Of a stretch of 64,000 nt of DNA, positions 1-8,046 are shown piece by piece. The notes below the pieces were generated by a model. The model saw only the letters and a program-made list of their open reading frames with translations, did not search any database and was not told the DNA's origin. Each line of letters opens with the position of its first letter. Position 1 is the first letter of the stretch. Origin of the DNA: Acidobacteriaceae bacterium (GTDB lineage Bacteria; Acidobacteriota; Terriglobia; Terriglobales; Acidobacteriaceae). The stretch is taken from positions 1-64,000 of the forward strand of contig PLBY01000081.1 of the NCBI GenBank assembly GCA_003134655.1, read 5' to 3'. The position numbers and the translations under genes were made by a program.

Positions 1-19
1 CAATCGTCAACTGTCGTAA

Positions 20-59
20 CATCGCCATTATGCTCAAAACCTCAATGAGCAAAATGGCG
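20..59. repeat. Degenerate intergenic repeat, copy 1, with hairpin
   Basis: A core reading ATCGCCATTATGCTCAA recurs in altered form near 2290 and 4248. This copy folds as a two-part hairpin: CGCCATT (23-29) pairs with AATGGCG (53-59), and GCTCA (32-36) with TGAGC (46-50). It lies downstream of the stop of the leftward gene at 174. Function unknown; it could be a transcript end or a recombination site. Confidence 0.45.
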
Positions 60-173
60 TGATAACAGAAGCCTGTGCACGGCGAAGCACGAGATTGGGT
101 GCACGCACTTGGCCATGATTGCCCCACTTCTCGCCATGAACGCGAGAAATGGGGCTCGGCGTCTCCAACAACG

Positions 174-986
174 CTACCTGCCGACGTAGACATTGTCGAA
201 TACTGATTCCACGTAGACCCATGTTTGAGCCGCCGTGCAGTTCGAGGGCAGAGTATCGGCCTGCAGGTTTTTCGTGGGGTTCGCTGCAGGGGTTGTGTCG
301 GAAAAGCTGTAAGGCATCGTTCCCTGGGTCGTGACGTGGGTCAAGTCGTTGGTCCAGTTCGTGAGAAATTGGTGATTGGGCTTGTCCCACGTCAACGTCA
401 CGGTGACGGGCGTACCGAGCGAAACGTTACCGAGGAAAAAGTAGGTATAGACACCGTTTTGGAAGAACTGGCCCAATACCGTGAGCTGTCCTGGCGGATC
501 GGAAAACGCTCGCCCGAGAAGCAACTGGGCTCCCACGTCGTCGCTCGGATCGCCGGAACCTGCGTTGAAGAATGTGGCCACGATTCCCGCATTCCCACCG
601 TAGGACGGATTCGCGGTGCAAGGCGACTCCCGAATGTCTCGGACGACCAAGTCGGTGGTGATACTTTTGATCGACGCAGGGTTAGAAAAGGATGCGGTCG
701 TGACGCCAACCTGGGAGCCAGCGTTACTGTTTTTTTGTCCGGGAATGCGACGGGCCAGGCGGAGTTGGCCGTCTTGTATCTCAACCGCGCATTCCAGCGA
801 AACGTTGCTGGCGTAACAAAATGTATTCCATAGCGCTGGGCTGAGAAATTCGTGGTTGAAGTCGTCGTAGAGCTTCGTGGTGAACGGCGGCACAGTGTAG
901 GCTGTTCCGCTGCCGGTGACGTCCTGGGCACTCGCCATGCCCAACATGCAGACACAAGTAATCAAGATCAGGCTGTTCCGTTTCAT
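174..986 (-). CDS. Secreted protein of unknown function
   Basis: This encodes 270 residues. The start chosen is an ATG preceded by a clear Shine-Dalgarno (GAGGAGA, about 4 nt upstream); an in-frame start seven codons earlier lacks one. The N-terminus is a typical signal peptide (basic MKRN, hydrophobic stretch, cleavage after ASA), so the mature protein is probably exported. The remainder is rich in Thr, Ser, Asn and aromatic residues, has few charges and alternating short hydrophobic segments, consistent with a beta-sandwich such as a concanavalin-like lectin/glucanase fold, but no catalytic motif is visible. Four or more Cys residues could form disulfides outside the membrane. I do not recognise the family. 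The upstream neighbour on the same strand is a truncated phosphatase-family gene. Confidence 0.6.
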   Translation of the reverse strand: MKRNSLILITCVCMLGMASAQDVTGSGTAYTVPPFTTKLYDDFNHEFLSPALWNTFCYASNVSLECAVEIQDGQLRLARRIPGQKNSNAGSQVGVTTASFSNPASIKSITTDLVVRDIRESPCTANPSYGGNAGIVATFFNAGSGDPSDDVGAQLLLGRAFSDPPGQLTVLGQFFQNGVYTYFFLGNVSLGTPVTVTLTWDKPNHQFLTNWTNDLTHVTTQGTMPYSFSDTTPAANPTKNLQADTLPSNCTAAQTWVYVESVFDNVYVGR

Positions 987-1066
987 AAATCTCCTCTCGT
1001 AGTGCAAACAAGTTATGGATGTTGTCGTTGCGGGCCGATTGGCTGCGTGAAGCCCGAGCCCAGGTC

Positions 1067-1088
1067 ATCCGCGATTTCTATCGCGGAT
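1067..1088 (-). terminator. Perfect hairpin between two leftward genes
   Basis: ATCCGCGAT and ATCGCGGAT form a perfect 9-bp stem with a four-base loop, 18 nt past the stop of the gene ending at 1106. There is no T-run in either direction, so it may be a processing or pausing structure rather than a true intrinsic terminator. Confidence 0.3.
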
Positions 1089-1105
1089 GGCAGAGCGCAT
1101 TCTGC

Positions 1106-1699
1106 CTACTCGCTTCCGACAAGCACACCGGCTACGACGGCGGCGTGATCGGAGGGCCAGAATCCGTCGGGCAGGCGGCTTGCGGGATTGGTGCCGATCA
1201 ACTCAGTTCCCCACGGAGTTACTTTGCCGTGGGTCAAGACCAGGTCGATGCGCTGATAGAGTTGCGATACGGGATTGTTGTCCGATTCAGCCTGACAGCA
1301 GGTCAATCCTGCGCGCTTGGAAAATATCTCAGACCAAACGTCGTTGTAGCCGGCAGAGACGAAATCGGTATACGTCGGGTCTTGTGGGAGTGGGAATGCC
1401 TGCGCGTTTGAATCCATCGCGATAATCAGCGGCAGAGGCGTGTTGGCCGGCCCGGCACGCAGTTCACCGCCCTGCAATTCGCGAATATTCGCGTCGAAGG
1501 ACTCAAGGTGGGTGTTGATATAGTGGAAGGTGGGGTCATTTGCTGAAAAGCCTTGCCGGGAGTGGATCAGAGGGGGTCCAACCCATCCCGAAGCAAGATC
1601 TGAGCAGCAGGAGCGGGTCTCAAGGGCAAGCGCCCAAGCGGCGATTGCGGTCGCGTTTGTCATGGGCCAGAAACTAGCCGCGAGGTCGCGAGTGGGCAA
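1106..1699 (-). pseudogene. C-terminal remnant of an endonuclease/exonuclease/phosphatase-family protein
   Basis: The last ~140 codons carry the C-terminal motifs of the metal-dependent EEP fold (DNase I/sphingomyelinase-like): a THLES segment with the metal/phosphate-site histidine, an IAMDSNA segment (the usual GDxN-type aspartate), and a terminal SDHAAVVA with the catalytic Asp-His pair. The N-terminal half that should provide a signal peptide and the catalytic Glu is absent; the ~50 residues before THLES look non-homologous and no upstream frame restores them. Family members are usually 300 residues or more, so this is most likely a truncated, inactive copy. Alternatively an annotation-sized gene persists but would lack half of the active site. 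Confidence 0.55.
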
Positions 1700-1996
1700 G
1701 CGACAAGATGCGGCGTCAGGGAATGTCGCACTACGCCATGCGGCGAGAAGGGTCGGCGGGAGATTTTCGAAACCGTTGTCACGATTCCGGGGTTGCGCGA
1801 GCCTGGGATTTGTGGAGGAGACGACGCTTCAGCGCCGGGAAGTAAGTCCCAGCTTTTGAAGGAGCTGGGGGAAGCGAGGGTCGCTGCGCAGAGGATCCGC
1901 CATGGGTTCCGAAATGATGAAGGGGATTTAGTCTTGGGCGACCCGCGATTCCAGCCAAGAATCCCGCCGAAGGAATCCAAACAGCCCCGATCGTTG

Positions 1997-2224
1997 TTAT
2001 TCGATGTATCGTCGGGTCTGATGTGGAGGCGGGCCACCCGATTTCTCCACGCCAAAAGCAACCCCACAAGCCACAGAGCAAAGCTCAAAACTGGTGCAGC
2101 CAATCCGACGGCTTGCTCGCGCTCGCCACTCGGGATTCGGAGCTTGCCGATACTTCACGACACCCCAAAGCCAGATAAACGGCGTACTTAGACCGAGGAT
2201 TGTAAGAGCTGCCCAGATGTCCAC
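1997..2224 (-). pseudogene. Probable frameshifted two-helix membrane protein
   Basis: From an ATG at 2224 the first ~25 codons encode a hydrophobic helix (MDIWAALTILGLSTPFIWLW) followed by a polar segment. In this frame the protein then becomes unlike a membrane protein. A shift of one base around 2110-2150 moves into a frame that encodes a second strong helix (LSFALWLVGLLLAW), so the original product was probably a small protein with two membrane spans. From about 1990 down to 1700 I see no recognisable coding content in either frame. No homology is claimed; the frameshift is inferred from hydrophobicity only. Confidence 0.35.
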
Positions 2225-2288
2225 GAATCATGAGTACTTCTGCATCGCCGCCGAAGGCGAGATTACGTTCGGGCGGATGGTTGGCGAA

Positions 2289-2319
2289 ACATCGCGGTTA
2301 CACTCAAAACCCGCCGAGC
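2289..2319. repeat. Degenerate intergenic repeat, copy 2
   Basis: The core ATCGCGGTTACACTCAA matches copy 1 at 13 of 17 positions, and the match continues into AAACC and a final GAGC. It lies 65-95 nt upstream of the leftward start at 2224. No matching hairpin arm is obvious here. Confidence 0.4.
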
Positions 2320-2450
2320 GCTAGTCGCCTATTCTCGCCATTTGTGTCAGTAACCTCTGCAATCACATCGCAATCCGGCACCAAGGCGTAGAATACGTCG
2401 TTTCCTGACATCCCAGTTGCCGAGCCGTCTCCAGTCAGAACGGTGCAGCC

Positions 2451-2885
2451 ATGAATGATTCTTCCGGAATTCGGTGGCTCCGCGTTTTCGGCGCTGCCCT
2501 TGTAGTCATTGTGCTGAGCTTCCTCATCGTGATGGGCATAATCACCATCTATGCGTTCGTCTTGGCCTTTCAGGCACGGGGCGCTCCCGACCAGAATGCT
2601 ATTAATCATTTCGCTGCGTGGATCAGTCCCAGGTTGATACCGTGGCTGGAAATGTTGCTGACATTCATTGTGGCCCTCTGGGTGGCGCGAGGAGCCAAGA
2701 ACGCCGCTGTAGTGCACGGCCTTTTCATAGGTATTCTGGCTGGTCTGCTAAGCTTGGTCTTGACCCTGCCTTTCGGTGGCCGGTTTGATTTGCATAACTT
2801 GCTTTTCTTACTCATCGTTGTGGTACTGGGGTGGCTCGGAGGATTTGTCGGGCACAAAGCACGGAAAGATGGAATCGTCGCCTGA
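2451..2885 (+). CDS. Small integral membrane protein, unknown function
   Basis: This encodes 144 residues with four predicted membrane segments: about 12-38, 62-80, 88-107 and 116-135. The first helix follows a short N-terminus containing Arg. The protein is almost all membrane, with a short basic tail (GHKARKDG). There is no clear Shine-Dalgarno before the ATG. It is the only rightward gene in the first 6 kb, between leftward neighbours. The architecture resembles TIGR04086-type four-helix proteins but no diagnostic motif was seen, so function is left open. Confidence 0.6.
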   Translation: MNDSSGIRWLRVFGAALVVIVLSFLIVMGIITIYAFVLAFQARGAPDQNAINHFAAWISPRLIPWLEMLLTFIVALWVARGAKNAAVVHGLFIGILAGLLSLVLTLPFGGRFDLHNLLFLLIVVVLGWLGGFVGHKARKDGIVA

Positions 2886-2892
2886 CCCGTAA

Positions 2893-2927
2893 CCAGAGCC
2901 AATGCCGGTCACCGTTGTGGGCTCTGG
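2893..2927 (+). terminator. Possible terminator hairpin
   Basis: CCAGAGCC (2893-2900) pairs with GGCTCTGG (2920-2927), starting 8 nt after the stop of the preceding membrane-protein gene. The following sequence is only weakly T-rich, so termination is plausible but not certain. Confidence 0.35.
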
Positions 2928-3046
2928 CTTCACGCTTGACATTGCTGGCTCGGGCTGCTGGCCGGCTCAAAGACCTAACTTAAATGTTAGGGCCAAGCGC
3001 TTTTGTTTGAACTAGTGAATCCTCCCAGGAGTACCGTCCCAGGCTG

Positions 3047-3223
3047 CTACGCGGCGGTTCCTGCTGCTTCTCGCCGCCGAACAATCTCTTCGTAGAGCTG
3101 CCAGAATCTCTGCACTTCGTCGTCGTTAAGCCCCTCACTACGAGCGAGCGCTACCACGCGAGCCAGAGCCTGCTTCAACTCCTGATCCGTGTAAGCGGCT
3201 GGGTCTGTCGTTGGATTGGTCAT
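3047..3223 (-). CDS. Small helical protein, unknown function
   Basis: The chosen ATG at 3223 has a strong Shine-Dalgarno (GGAAGGAG, 4 nt spacing), which argues against the longer in-frame reading beginning 24 codons upstream. The product is 58 residues. After a Thr/Pro-rich start (MTNPTTDPAAY) the remainder is an amphipathic helix pair ending in a basic stretch (EEIVRRREAAG), with no Cys or membrane segment. It might be a small regulatory or adaptor protein. I do not recognise it. Confidence 0.5.
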   Translation of the reverse strand: MTNPTTDPAAYTDQELKQALARVVALARSEGLNDDEVQRFWQLYEEIVRRREAAGTAA

Positions 3224-3442
3224 GTGCTCCTTCCTGGGGGGAGTGCAGGTCCCCATCCGATGCACTTCAGTGGCCCTCGGCATCGCGATACGCAATTTAT
3301 TGTGTTGATAAGTCAGAAGGCAGGTCTGGCAACGCAGGGTCTAGCGCGATGGTACGCCATTCCCTTATGGCGCGTTGGTGAATCACGTTTGCGTCATGGC
3401 GGAGGGGGACGAACAGACGGCGCAAGCTTGTGCTAAGGCCTG

Positions 3443-4210
3443 TTAACGGCAGTCTGCAAATTCTTGGGGCGGCTCTGAGTATAGGCACCAGTACCATTCG
3501 GGCGATTTCACCAACCGGTCGTCTGTCCTGGCCTCGTGAGGGACCACAGCAACAACGTCTTTTGGGCCTTTGCCAAGCGGATAGCGAATGAAATCTACAG
3601 CGTTGCCAGTGTCGCACGCTTGTCGTACACCGTCTGCAAAGACGACGGTGAAAACTGTGTATCCCATTCTCGTCTCACCGCTTTTATATATTTCGTTCGC
3701 AAACTGAGCTGGGAGACGGATTGGGCTTTCCCGTACCTCCGCAATATCCTCCATCCGAATCCATCGTTTGCCCGGATCATTTCCGGGATAAACGCCCCAG
3801 TGCTTCACATATGGCTTCTCAGAGACGATGTAAACCGTATCGGAAGCCTCGCCGGATTTCAGAACTGCGCGACACGGGTAATAGACAAGTTCCCCATCTC
3901 GGCTCGGTTCGATGCTTTTCAACGCCTCTCGGATATGGGGGAGCAAAGGGGAGTATGCAATGAGTCTCTGTAGCAATTCTTCGTGCCACAAGCCGGGAGC
4001 TATTTCCAACTCGTAGAGCACGTCGCCCCTGACAGAAAAGGTTATGCGCCGGACCGAGTCAGTCTCACCACCGTACGCTATTTGCTTCCCTGACGGGGGG
4101 TAGTGCAATTTGCTGTTGCGACTGAAAGCTTCCAACTGCCCTGTGGATCTGATTCGCACAGATGACCGCAGAGCAAACTTTGCGCGATGAGGGTTGCTTT
4201 CGTCAGCCAT
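3443..4210 (-). CDS. Hypothetical protein, cytoplasmic
   Basis: This encodes 255 residues, without signal peptide or membrane segment. The composition is that of a mixed alpha/beta soluble protein, with several Trp, Tyr and Asp-Gly turns, including YVKHWGVYPGN in the middle. No catalytic motif or known domain is recognised. A GATAAT hexamer ends 5 nt before the ATG and there is no Shine-Dalgarno, which fits a leaderless transcript and supports this start. A degenerate repeat copy lies about 35-90 nt upstream. The neighbours are also small unknown genes, so context gives no hint. Confidence 0.55.
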   Translation of the reverse strand: MADESNPHRAKFALRSSVRIRSTGQLEAFSRNSKLHYPPSGKQIAYGGETDSVRRITFSVRGDVLYELEIAPGLWHEELLQRLIAYSPLLPHIREALKSIEPSRDGELVYYPCRAVLKSGEASDTVYIVSEKPYVKHWGVYPGNDPGKRWIRMEDIAEVRESPIRLPAQFANEIYKSGETRMGYTVFTVVFADGVRQACDTGNAVDFIRYPLGKGPKDVVAVVPHEARTDDRLVKSPEWYWCLYSEPPQEFADCR

Positions 4211-4243
4211 TCCCGATTATCGCTCTCTTGGGCACAATTTGCG

Positions 4244-4301
4244 ACAAATCGCCATAACACTCAAGTGGTCTGCGGATGTTTAAGTCAACTATGTGTTAAG
4301 G
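4244..4301. repeat. Degenerate intergenic repeat, copy 3, with inverted arms
   Basis: The core ATCGCCATAACACTCAA matches copy 1 at 14 of 17 positions. It sits in an imperfect inverted repeat: CCATAACAC (4252-4260) against GTGTTAAGG (4293-4301), 8 of 9 pairs, with weaker internal arms. The layout is reminiscent of a folded recombination site, but the resemblance is loose. Confidence 0.4.
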
Positions 4302-4317
4302 GTTGTTTCTTCGGGGA

Positions 4318-4512
4318 TCATTCACAGCGTGTGGCGAACGGGCATCTCTTGCCGTTGTGCCCCGATTGATCGTGCTCCCTCAGGAGGCCGATGGCAAACC
4401 GCTCGGCCCGAGCCGCCGCGTCCTTTTCCTCAGACGTAAGGGAACGGCTGGTTGCAAGTCTGCGAATATCCGACAGGTGTTGCTCAAGTTCATCCTTGGT
4501 CCGGCATTCCAT
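4318..4512 (-). CDS. Small helical protein, unknown function
   Basis: This encodes 64 residues. The ATG is preceded by GGAG at 7 nt. Most of the protein is one charged amphipathic helix (ELEQHLSDIRRLATSR, EEKDAAARAERFA), and the C-terminus carries two Cys and several His/Arg residues. It may form a coiled-coil. Nothing identifies its role. It is the first gene of a run of leftward small genes. Confidence 0.45.
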   Translation of the reverse strand: MECRTKDELEQHLSDIRRLATSRSLTSEEKDAAARAERFAIGLLREHDQSGHNGKRCPFATRCE

Positions 4513-4728
4513 TTATTTCTCCACGGAAAGGGGATGCGTGCCATGTCAGCTGTTTCACTTTACAACTATTGCCACACTGTCGGAGATGGGGAATAGCACT
4601 AAGGTGTTGAAGGATGTACGGTAGGGCACCCGAGCCGGTTCTCATCGCCTATGCTCCCATTGCGGGATTGTTCATTTGAGCACGTACGGCCGCGCTGGAG
4701 AATATCAATTCATAGACTGGCAAGAACC

Positions 4729-5868
4729 TTACTTTGGCTTTGCGGAGGTGCGGGTGTCGACCTGTATCGCGGCCGGGTTGCCAGTCTTGCCAGTGTCAAC
4801 CCAGACTTCGTGCAGCTGGCCTTCGGAATCCGGGGCGAGGATCGTGCGGGTCTGTTCGGCATTGCCGCTCGAGGCCGGCCGCACGATATCGATTGTTTCC
4901 GTGGTGACGCCCAGACTGGCGCTGGGATTGCCGGGGTTTGTCTGCTGGATTTGCCGAGTGATGTTCTGCGCGCCCGGGGCGGTGGTGCGGCGAACCGTGC
5001 TCTCGCGTTGGACCAGTTGCAGGTGATCGTCGCCCGCCTGACCCGGAACGTTAGTGGAGTACGTGTCGCTGGTGTCGTGTCTTTCCCCTGAACCGGCTTC
5101 GGTCTGCTTGCTGACCGTGCGCTCGACGACTGCGAGAGTGCCGTTCGCATTCGGCCGCAGGACGCGCTCGTCCTTGCTGCGGAGCTGTCCGCTCTCCTGT
5201 TTGCTCGTACTTTCGCGAACCTCGCTAAGCTGCCAGCGTCCAGAACCGTCGGAGAGCTGGGTGGATTTCTTGGTTTCGATGGTGCCGTCGCTGCTCTTCG
5301 TCTCTCGCTGTTCAATCTGTACCGCGGGAGTAAGACCTCCGTTAATGTCAGGAGCGAGCACGGTGGTGTGAGTCTCGCGCACGCCGGGACTCGGCTGCTT
5401 GGAATCCTCTAACTCGCGCCGCACCACTTGCAGCGCGCCGTTGACATCGGGACTGGAAGTTGTCCTGACGACTTTCTGTTCGCCGCCGGGAAGGCTGCGA
5501 GACTCCTCCTGTCTTTCCTGGATCAGAGTTCTTTCCCCATTGGGGCCGCGAGCGAAGGTGCGCTGAATGTTGCGCACCGTCGTATCGTTGACGCGGACCG
5601 ACTCCTTTTCCGTCTCAGAGTAGGGCACGTAACGCCCGTCGGGGCCAAGAGTTTCCACCGACGTTTTGTCGACGATTCGACCGTTCGATTCGGTGTGAGT
5701 TTCGCTGGTGCGGGTGGGATTGACGCGTCCTCCCATATCCCCCTGCTGGCTGCTGGCGGTCCAGGATTGGCTCCCAGAGGAATCCTGCGCGAGACAGACT
5801 TGCGTGAGGCAAAGGATCACGGCGGCGGAGATTAGCGTGGAAAACTTCAGCCATCGATGAATTGACAT
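4729..5868 (-). CDS. Secreted protein of about nine 35-residue repeats
   Basis: This encodes 379 residues from the ATG at 5868, which has GGAG upstream; a TTG eight codons earlier is less likely. A signal peptide (hydrophobic core AAVILCLTQVCLA) is followed by a very hydrophilic Ser/Thr/Gln/Glu/Arg-rich protein with no Cys. It is built of about nine degenerate ~35-residue units, each containing a turn such as PDVNGALQVVRRE, PDINGGLTPAVQ, PNANGTLAVVERT or PDSEGQLHEVWVD, followed by a charged strand and a Gly turn. The spacing suggests successive beta-hairpins in an extended fibre or solenoid. It is unlike enzymes and could be a surface or matrix protein. The gene lies just downstream of a tRNA-Gly on the same strand. 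Confidence 0.6.
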   Translation of the reverse strand: MSIHRWLKFSTLISAAVILCLTQVCLAQDSSGSQSWTASSQQGDMGGRVNPTRTSETHTESNGRIVDKTSVETLGPDGRYVPYSETEKESVRVNDTTVRNIQRTFARGPNGERTLIQERQEESRSLPGGEQKVVRTTSSPDVNGALQVVRRELEDSKQPSPGVRETHTTVLAPDINGGLTPAVQIEQRETKSSDGTIETKKSTQLSDGSGRWQLSEVRESTSKQESGQLRSKDERVLRPNANGTLAVVERTVSKQTEAGSGERHDTSDTYSTNVPGQAGDDHLQLVQRESTVRRTTAPGAQNITRQIQQTNPGNPSASLGVTTETIDIVRPASSGNAEQTRTILAPDSEGQLHEVWVDTGKTGNPAAIQVDTRTSAKPK

Positions 5869-5902
5869 AGGGCGGAATCTCCAGGCCGGCAAGCTGGAGA
5901 GA

Positions 5903-5977
5903 TGGAGCGGGAGACCGGGATCGAACCGGCGACATCCAGCTTGGGAAGCTGGCGTTCTACCGCTGAACTACTCCCGC
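5903..5977 (-). tRNA. tRNA-Gly (anticodon CCC)
   Basis: On the minus strand the 75-nt sequence folds as a cloverleaf: acceptor GCGGGAG with CTCCCGC, D-arm with AGCGGUAGA, anticodon stem CCAGC/GCTGG around the loop TTCCCAA (anticodon CCC, reading GGG), and T-loop GTTCGATCC. The 3' CCA is encoded. It sits between a leftward secreted-protein gene and a rightward amidase, at the boundary of the accessory-looking left part of the window. Confidence 0.95.
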
Positions 5978-6077
5978 TCAGCCGGGGAACGACCTAAGCT
6001 TATCATCCTCCTTCAGCACTCACAACCGTTTGTGGGCTCGGGGAGTGGGTGCGGCTGACGGCGCAAGAGAAATCTCA

Positions 6078-6108
6078 ACCACTAAGGACACTAAGGATCA
6101 CTAAGGAA
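6078..6108. repeat. Short CACTAAGGACACTAAGG-type direct repeats
   Basis: Three imperfect copies of CACTAAGGA are in tandem between the tRNA and the amidase gene. The same style of sequence (ACCACAGAGGACACAGAGG) occurs at 21485 and 49405 between other genes. No function is assigned. Confidence 0.45.
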
Positions 6109-6252
6109 ACCACAACAATGAAGGTCTGCGTGATATTTCGTGTCCTTCGTAGTTACGTTTTTCGGCCGTTGTTCCGGGCTCGTGAACTTGTCCCATCGTT
6201 CGTGTTTAAATAGTCGGCCTGTGGTTCAATTCTTGTTCGACTCCGGGAGACT

Positions 6253-7902
6253 ATGCCATCACCGAACTGCGCTCCTTCGCGCCGCAAGTTTCTGCAAGCC
6301 GCTTTGACTACTGGTGGAACTGCCGCCCTGTTCCCGGCCCTTAGTGCGGGCAGAACGATTACTCCGACAACTGAGTCTGGAGCGACAGAGGTCAAGGCCT
6401 TCGAACTGGAGGAGATCACGATCCCAGAACTGCAGGAGGGGATGAAATCCGACAAGTATACGGCGCGCTCGCTGGTTGAGAAATACCACGCGCGCATCGA
6501 GGAGATCGACAAGCGTGGCCCAGCCATAAACGCGATCATTGAACTGAATCCGGACGCGCTCTCGATTGCCGATGCGCTCGATGAGGAACGGAAGGCTAAA
6601 GGGCCACGGGGGCCGCTGCATGGCGTTCCGGTGCTGATCAAAGACAACATCGATACCGCCGACAAGATGATGACCACGGCCGGGTCGCTGGCGCTGGTCG
6701 GGTCGAAGCCGCCTAAGGATTCGTTTGTGGCACAGAGGCTGCGCGCCGCAGGAGCGGTCATTCTGGGCAAGACAAATCTGAGCGAGTGGGCGAACATTCG
6801 CTCCAGCCACTCCATCAGCGGGTGGAGCGGGCGCGGCGGGTTAACGAAGAATCCTTACGCGCTGGATCGCAATGCGTGCGGATCGAGTTCCGGTACCGGC
6901 TCCGGCATTTCGGCGAACCTTGCGGCGGTGGGCATTGGGACGGAGACCGACGGGTCGATCGTCTGTCCGTCATCGTCGAACGGGCTGGCCGGAATCAAAC
7001 CGACGGTGGGGCTGGTCAGCCGCAGCGGCATCATTCCGATTTCGCATAGCCAGGATGGGGCGGGGCCAATGTGCCGCACGGTGCGCGATGCGGCGATTCT
7101 TCTGAGCGCGTTGACTGGGATCGACCCCGAGGACGCGGCGACGGCAGCCAGCGCTGGAAAATCGCAGACGGATTACGCGCAATACTGCGATCCCAATGGC
7201 CTCAAGGGTGCGCGTATCGGCGTGGCGAGAAAGTATTTCGGATTCAGCGAGGCAGTGGACGCGCTGATGGAGCAATCCCTCGGCGTACTGAAGCAGCAGG
7301 GAGCGACGCTGGTCGATCCCGCGGACATTGAAACCTTCGGCAAGTTCGACGAGAGCGAGTTGCTGGTGTTCATGTACGAACTGAAGGCCGACCTTAATGC
7401 CTATCTGGCGGGGCTGGGCCCGGGAGCGCCCGTCCGCACGTTACAGGACATCATTGATTTCAATGATCGAAATCGACAAAAAGAGATGCCCTACTTCGGC
7501 CAGGACTTATTTGTGAAAGCGCAATCCAAGGGACCCTTGACTGACAAGGAATATGTGGATGCCGTGGCCAAGAATCATCAACTCGCGCGCACCGAAGGCA
7601 TTGATGCGCTCATGGACAAGCATCACCTCGATGCGATTGTGGCTCCGACTGGGGGCCCGGCGTGGCTGACCGATCTGGTCACCGGCGACCATTTCGCAGG
7701 GGGAAGTTCGAACGCTGCTGCGGTGGCGGGGTATCCAAACATCAACGTGACTGCGGGTTTTCTATTCGGACTGCCGGTGGGCATTTCATTCTTTGGCCGG
7801 GCCTGGAGCGAACCCAGCTTGATCAAGTTGGCATACTCGTTTGAGCAAGCCACTAAGGCCCGGCAGGCACCGCGGTTCTTGCCGACAATCGGGCCAGGTT
7901 AG
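6253..7902 (+). CDS. Tat-exported amidase, amidase-signature family
   Basis: This encodes 549 residues. The N-terminus has a twin-arginine signal (SRRKFLQ at 9-15, then a hydrophobic stretch), predicting export of the folded enzyme. The amidase-signature core is complete: Lys130 in VLIKDN, the Gly/Ser-rich loop CGSSSGTGSG with the cis-serine near 211, and the nucleophile Ser235 in ETDGSIVCP. Family members hydrolyse amide bonds through this Ser-Ser-Lys triad; the closest pattern is the peptide-amidase/periplasmic amidase group rather than GatA, since no gatB or gatC is nearby and GatA is not exported. The substrate cannot be read from the sequence. It appears monocistronic, with a long upstream gap after the tRNA. 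Confidence 0.9.
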   Translation: MPSPNCAPSRRKFLQAALTTGGTAALFPALSAGRTITPTTESGATEVKAFELEEITIPELQEGMKSDKYTARSLVEKYHARIEEIDKRGPAINAIIELNPDALSIADALDEERKAKGPRGPLHGVPVLIKDNIDTADKMMTTAGSLALVGSKPPKDSFVAQRLRAAGAVILGKTNLSEWANIRSSHSISGWSGRGGLTKNPYALDRNACGSSSGTGSGISANLAAVGIGTETDGSIVCPSSSNGLAGIKPTVGLVSRSGIIPISHSQDGAGPMCRTVRDAAILLSALTGIDPEDAATAASAGKSQTDYAQYCDPNGLKGARIGVARKYFGFSEAVDALMEQSLGVLKQQGATLVDPADIETFGKFDESELLVFMYELKADLNAYLAGLGPGAPVRTLQDIIDFNDRNRQKEMPYFGQDLFVKAQSKGPLTDKEYVDAVAKNHQLARTEGIDALMDKHHLDAIVAPTGGPAWLTDLVTGDHFAGGSSNAAAVAGYPNINVTAGFLFGLPVGISFFGRAWSEPSLIKLAYSFEQATKARQAPRFLPTIGPG

Positions 7903-8046
7903 AAAGCTCTCCTAAGTGTCCTTTTGTGAACAACTTTGCAAAGCCGGTAACCAAAGCCCGCGATTACCCTGCGTGTAAAGTTAAGCAAAGGTCGTTCAGA
8001 GAGCGCCACCAACGTCCTACAATTGAAACGGAGCCGGAGGTGGTTG

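Noticed and set aside
7507..7902. Antisense readings inside the amidase and other large genes
   Set aside because: They follow the third-position bias of the sense gene and have no start signals or recognisable motifs.
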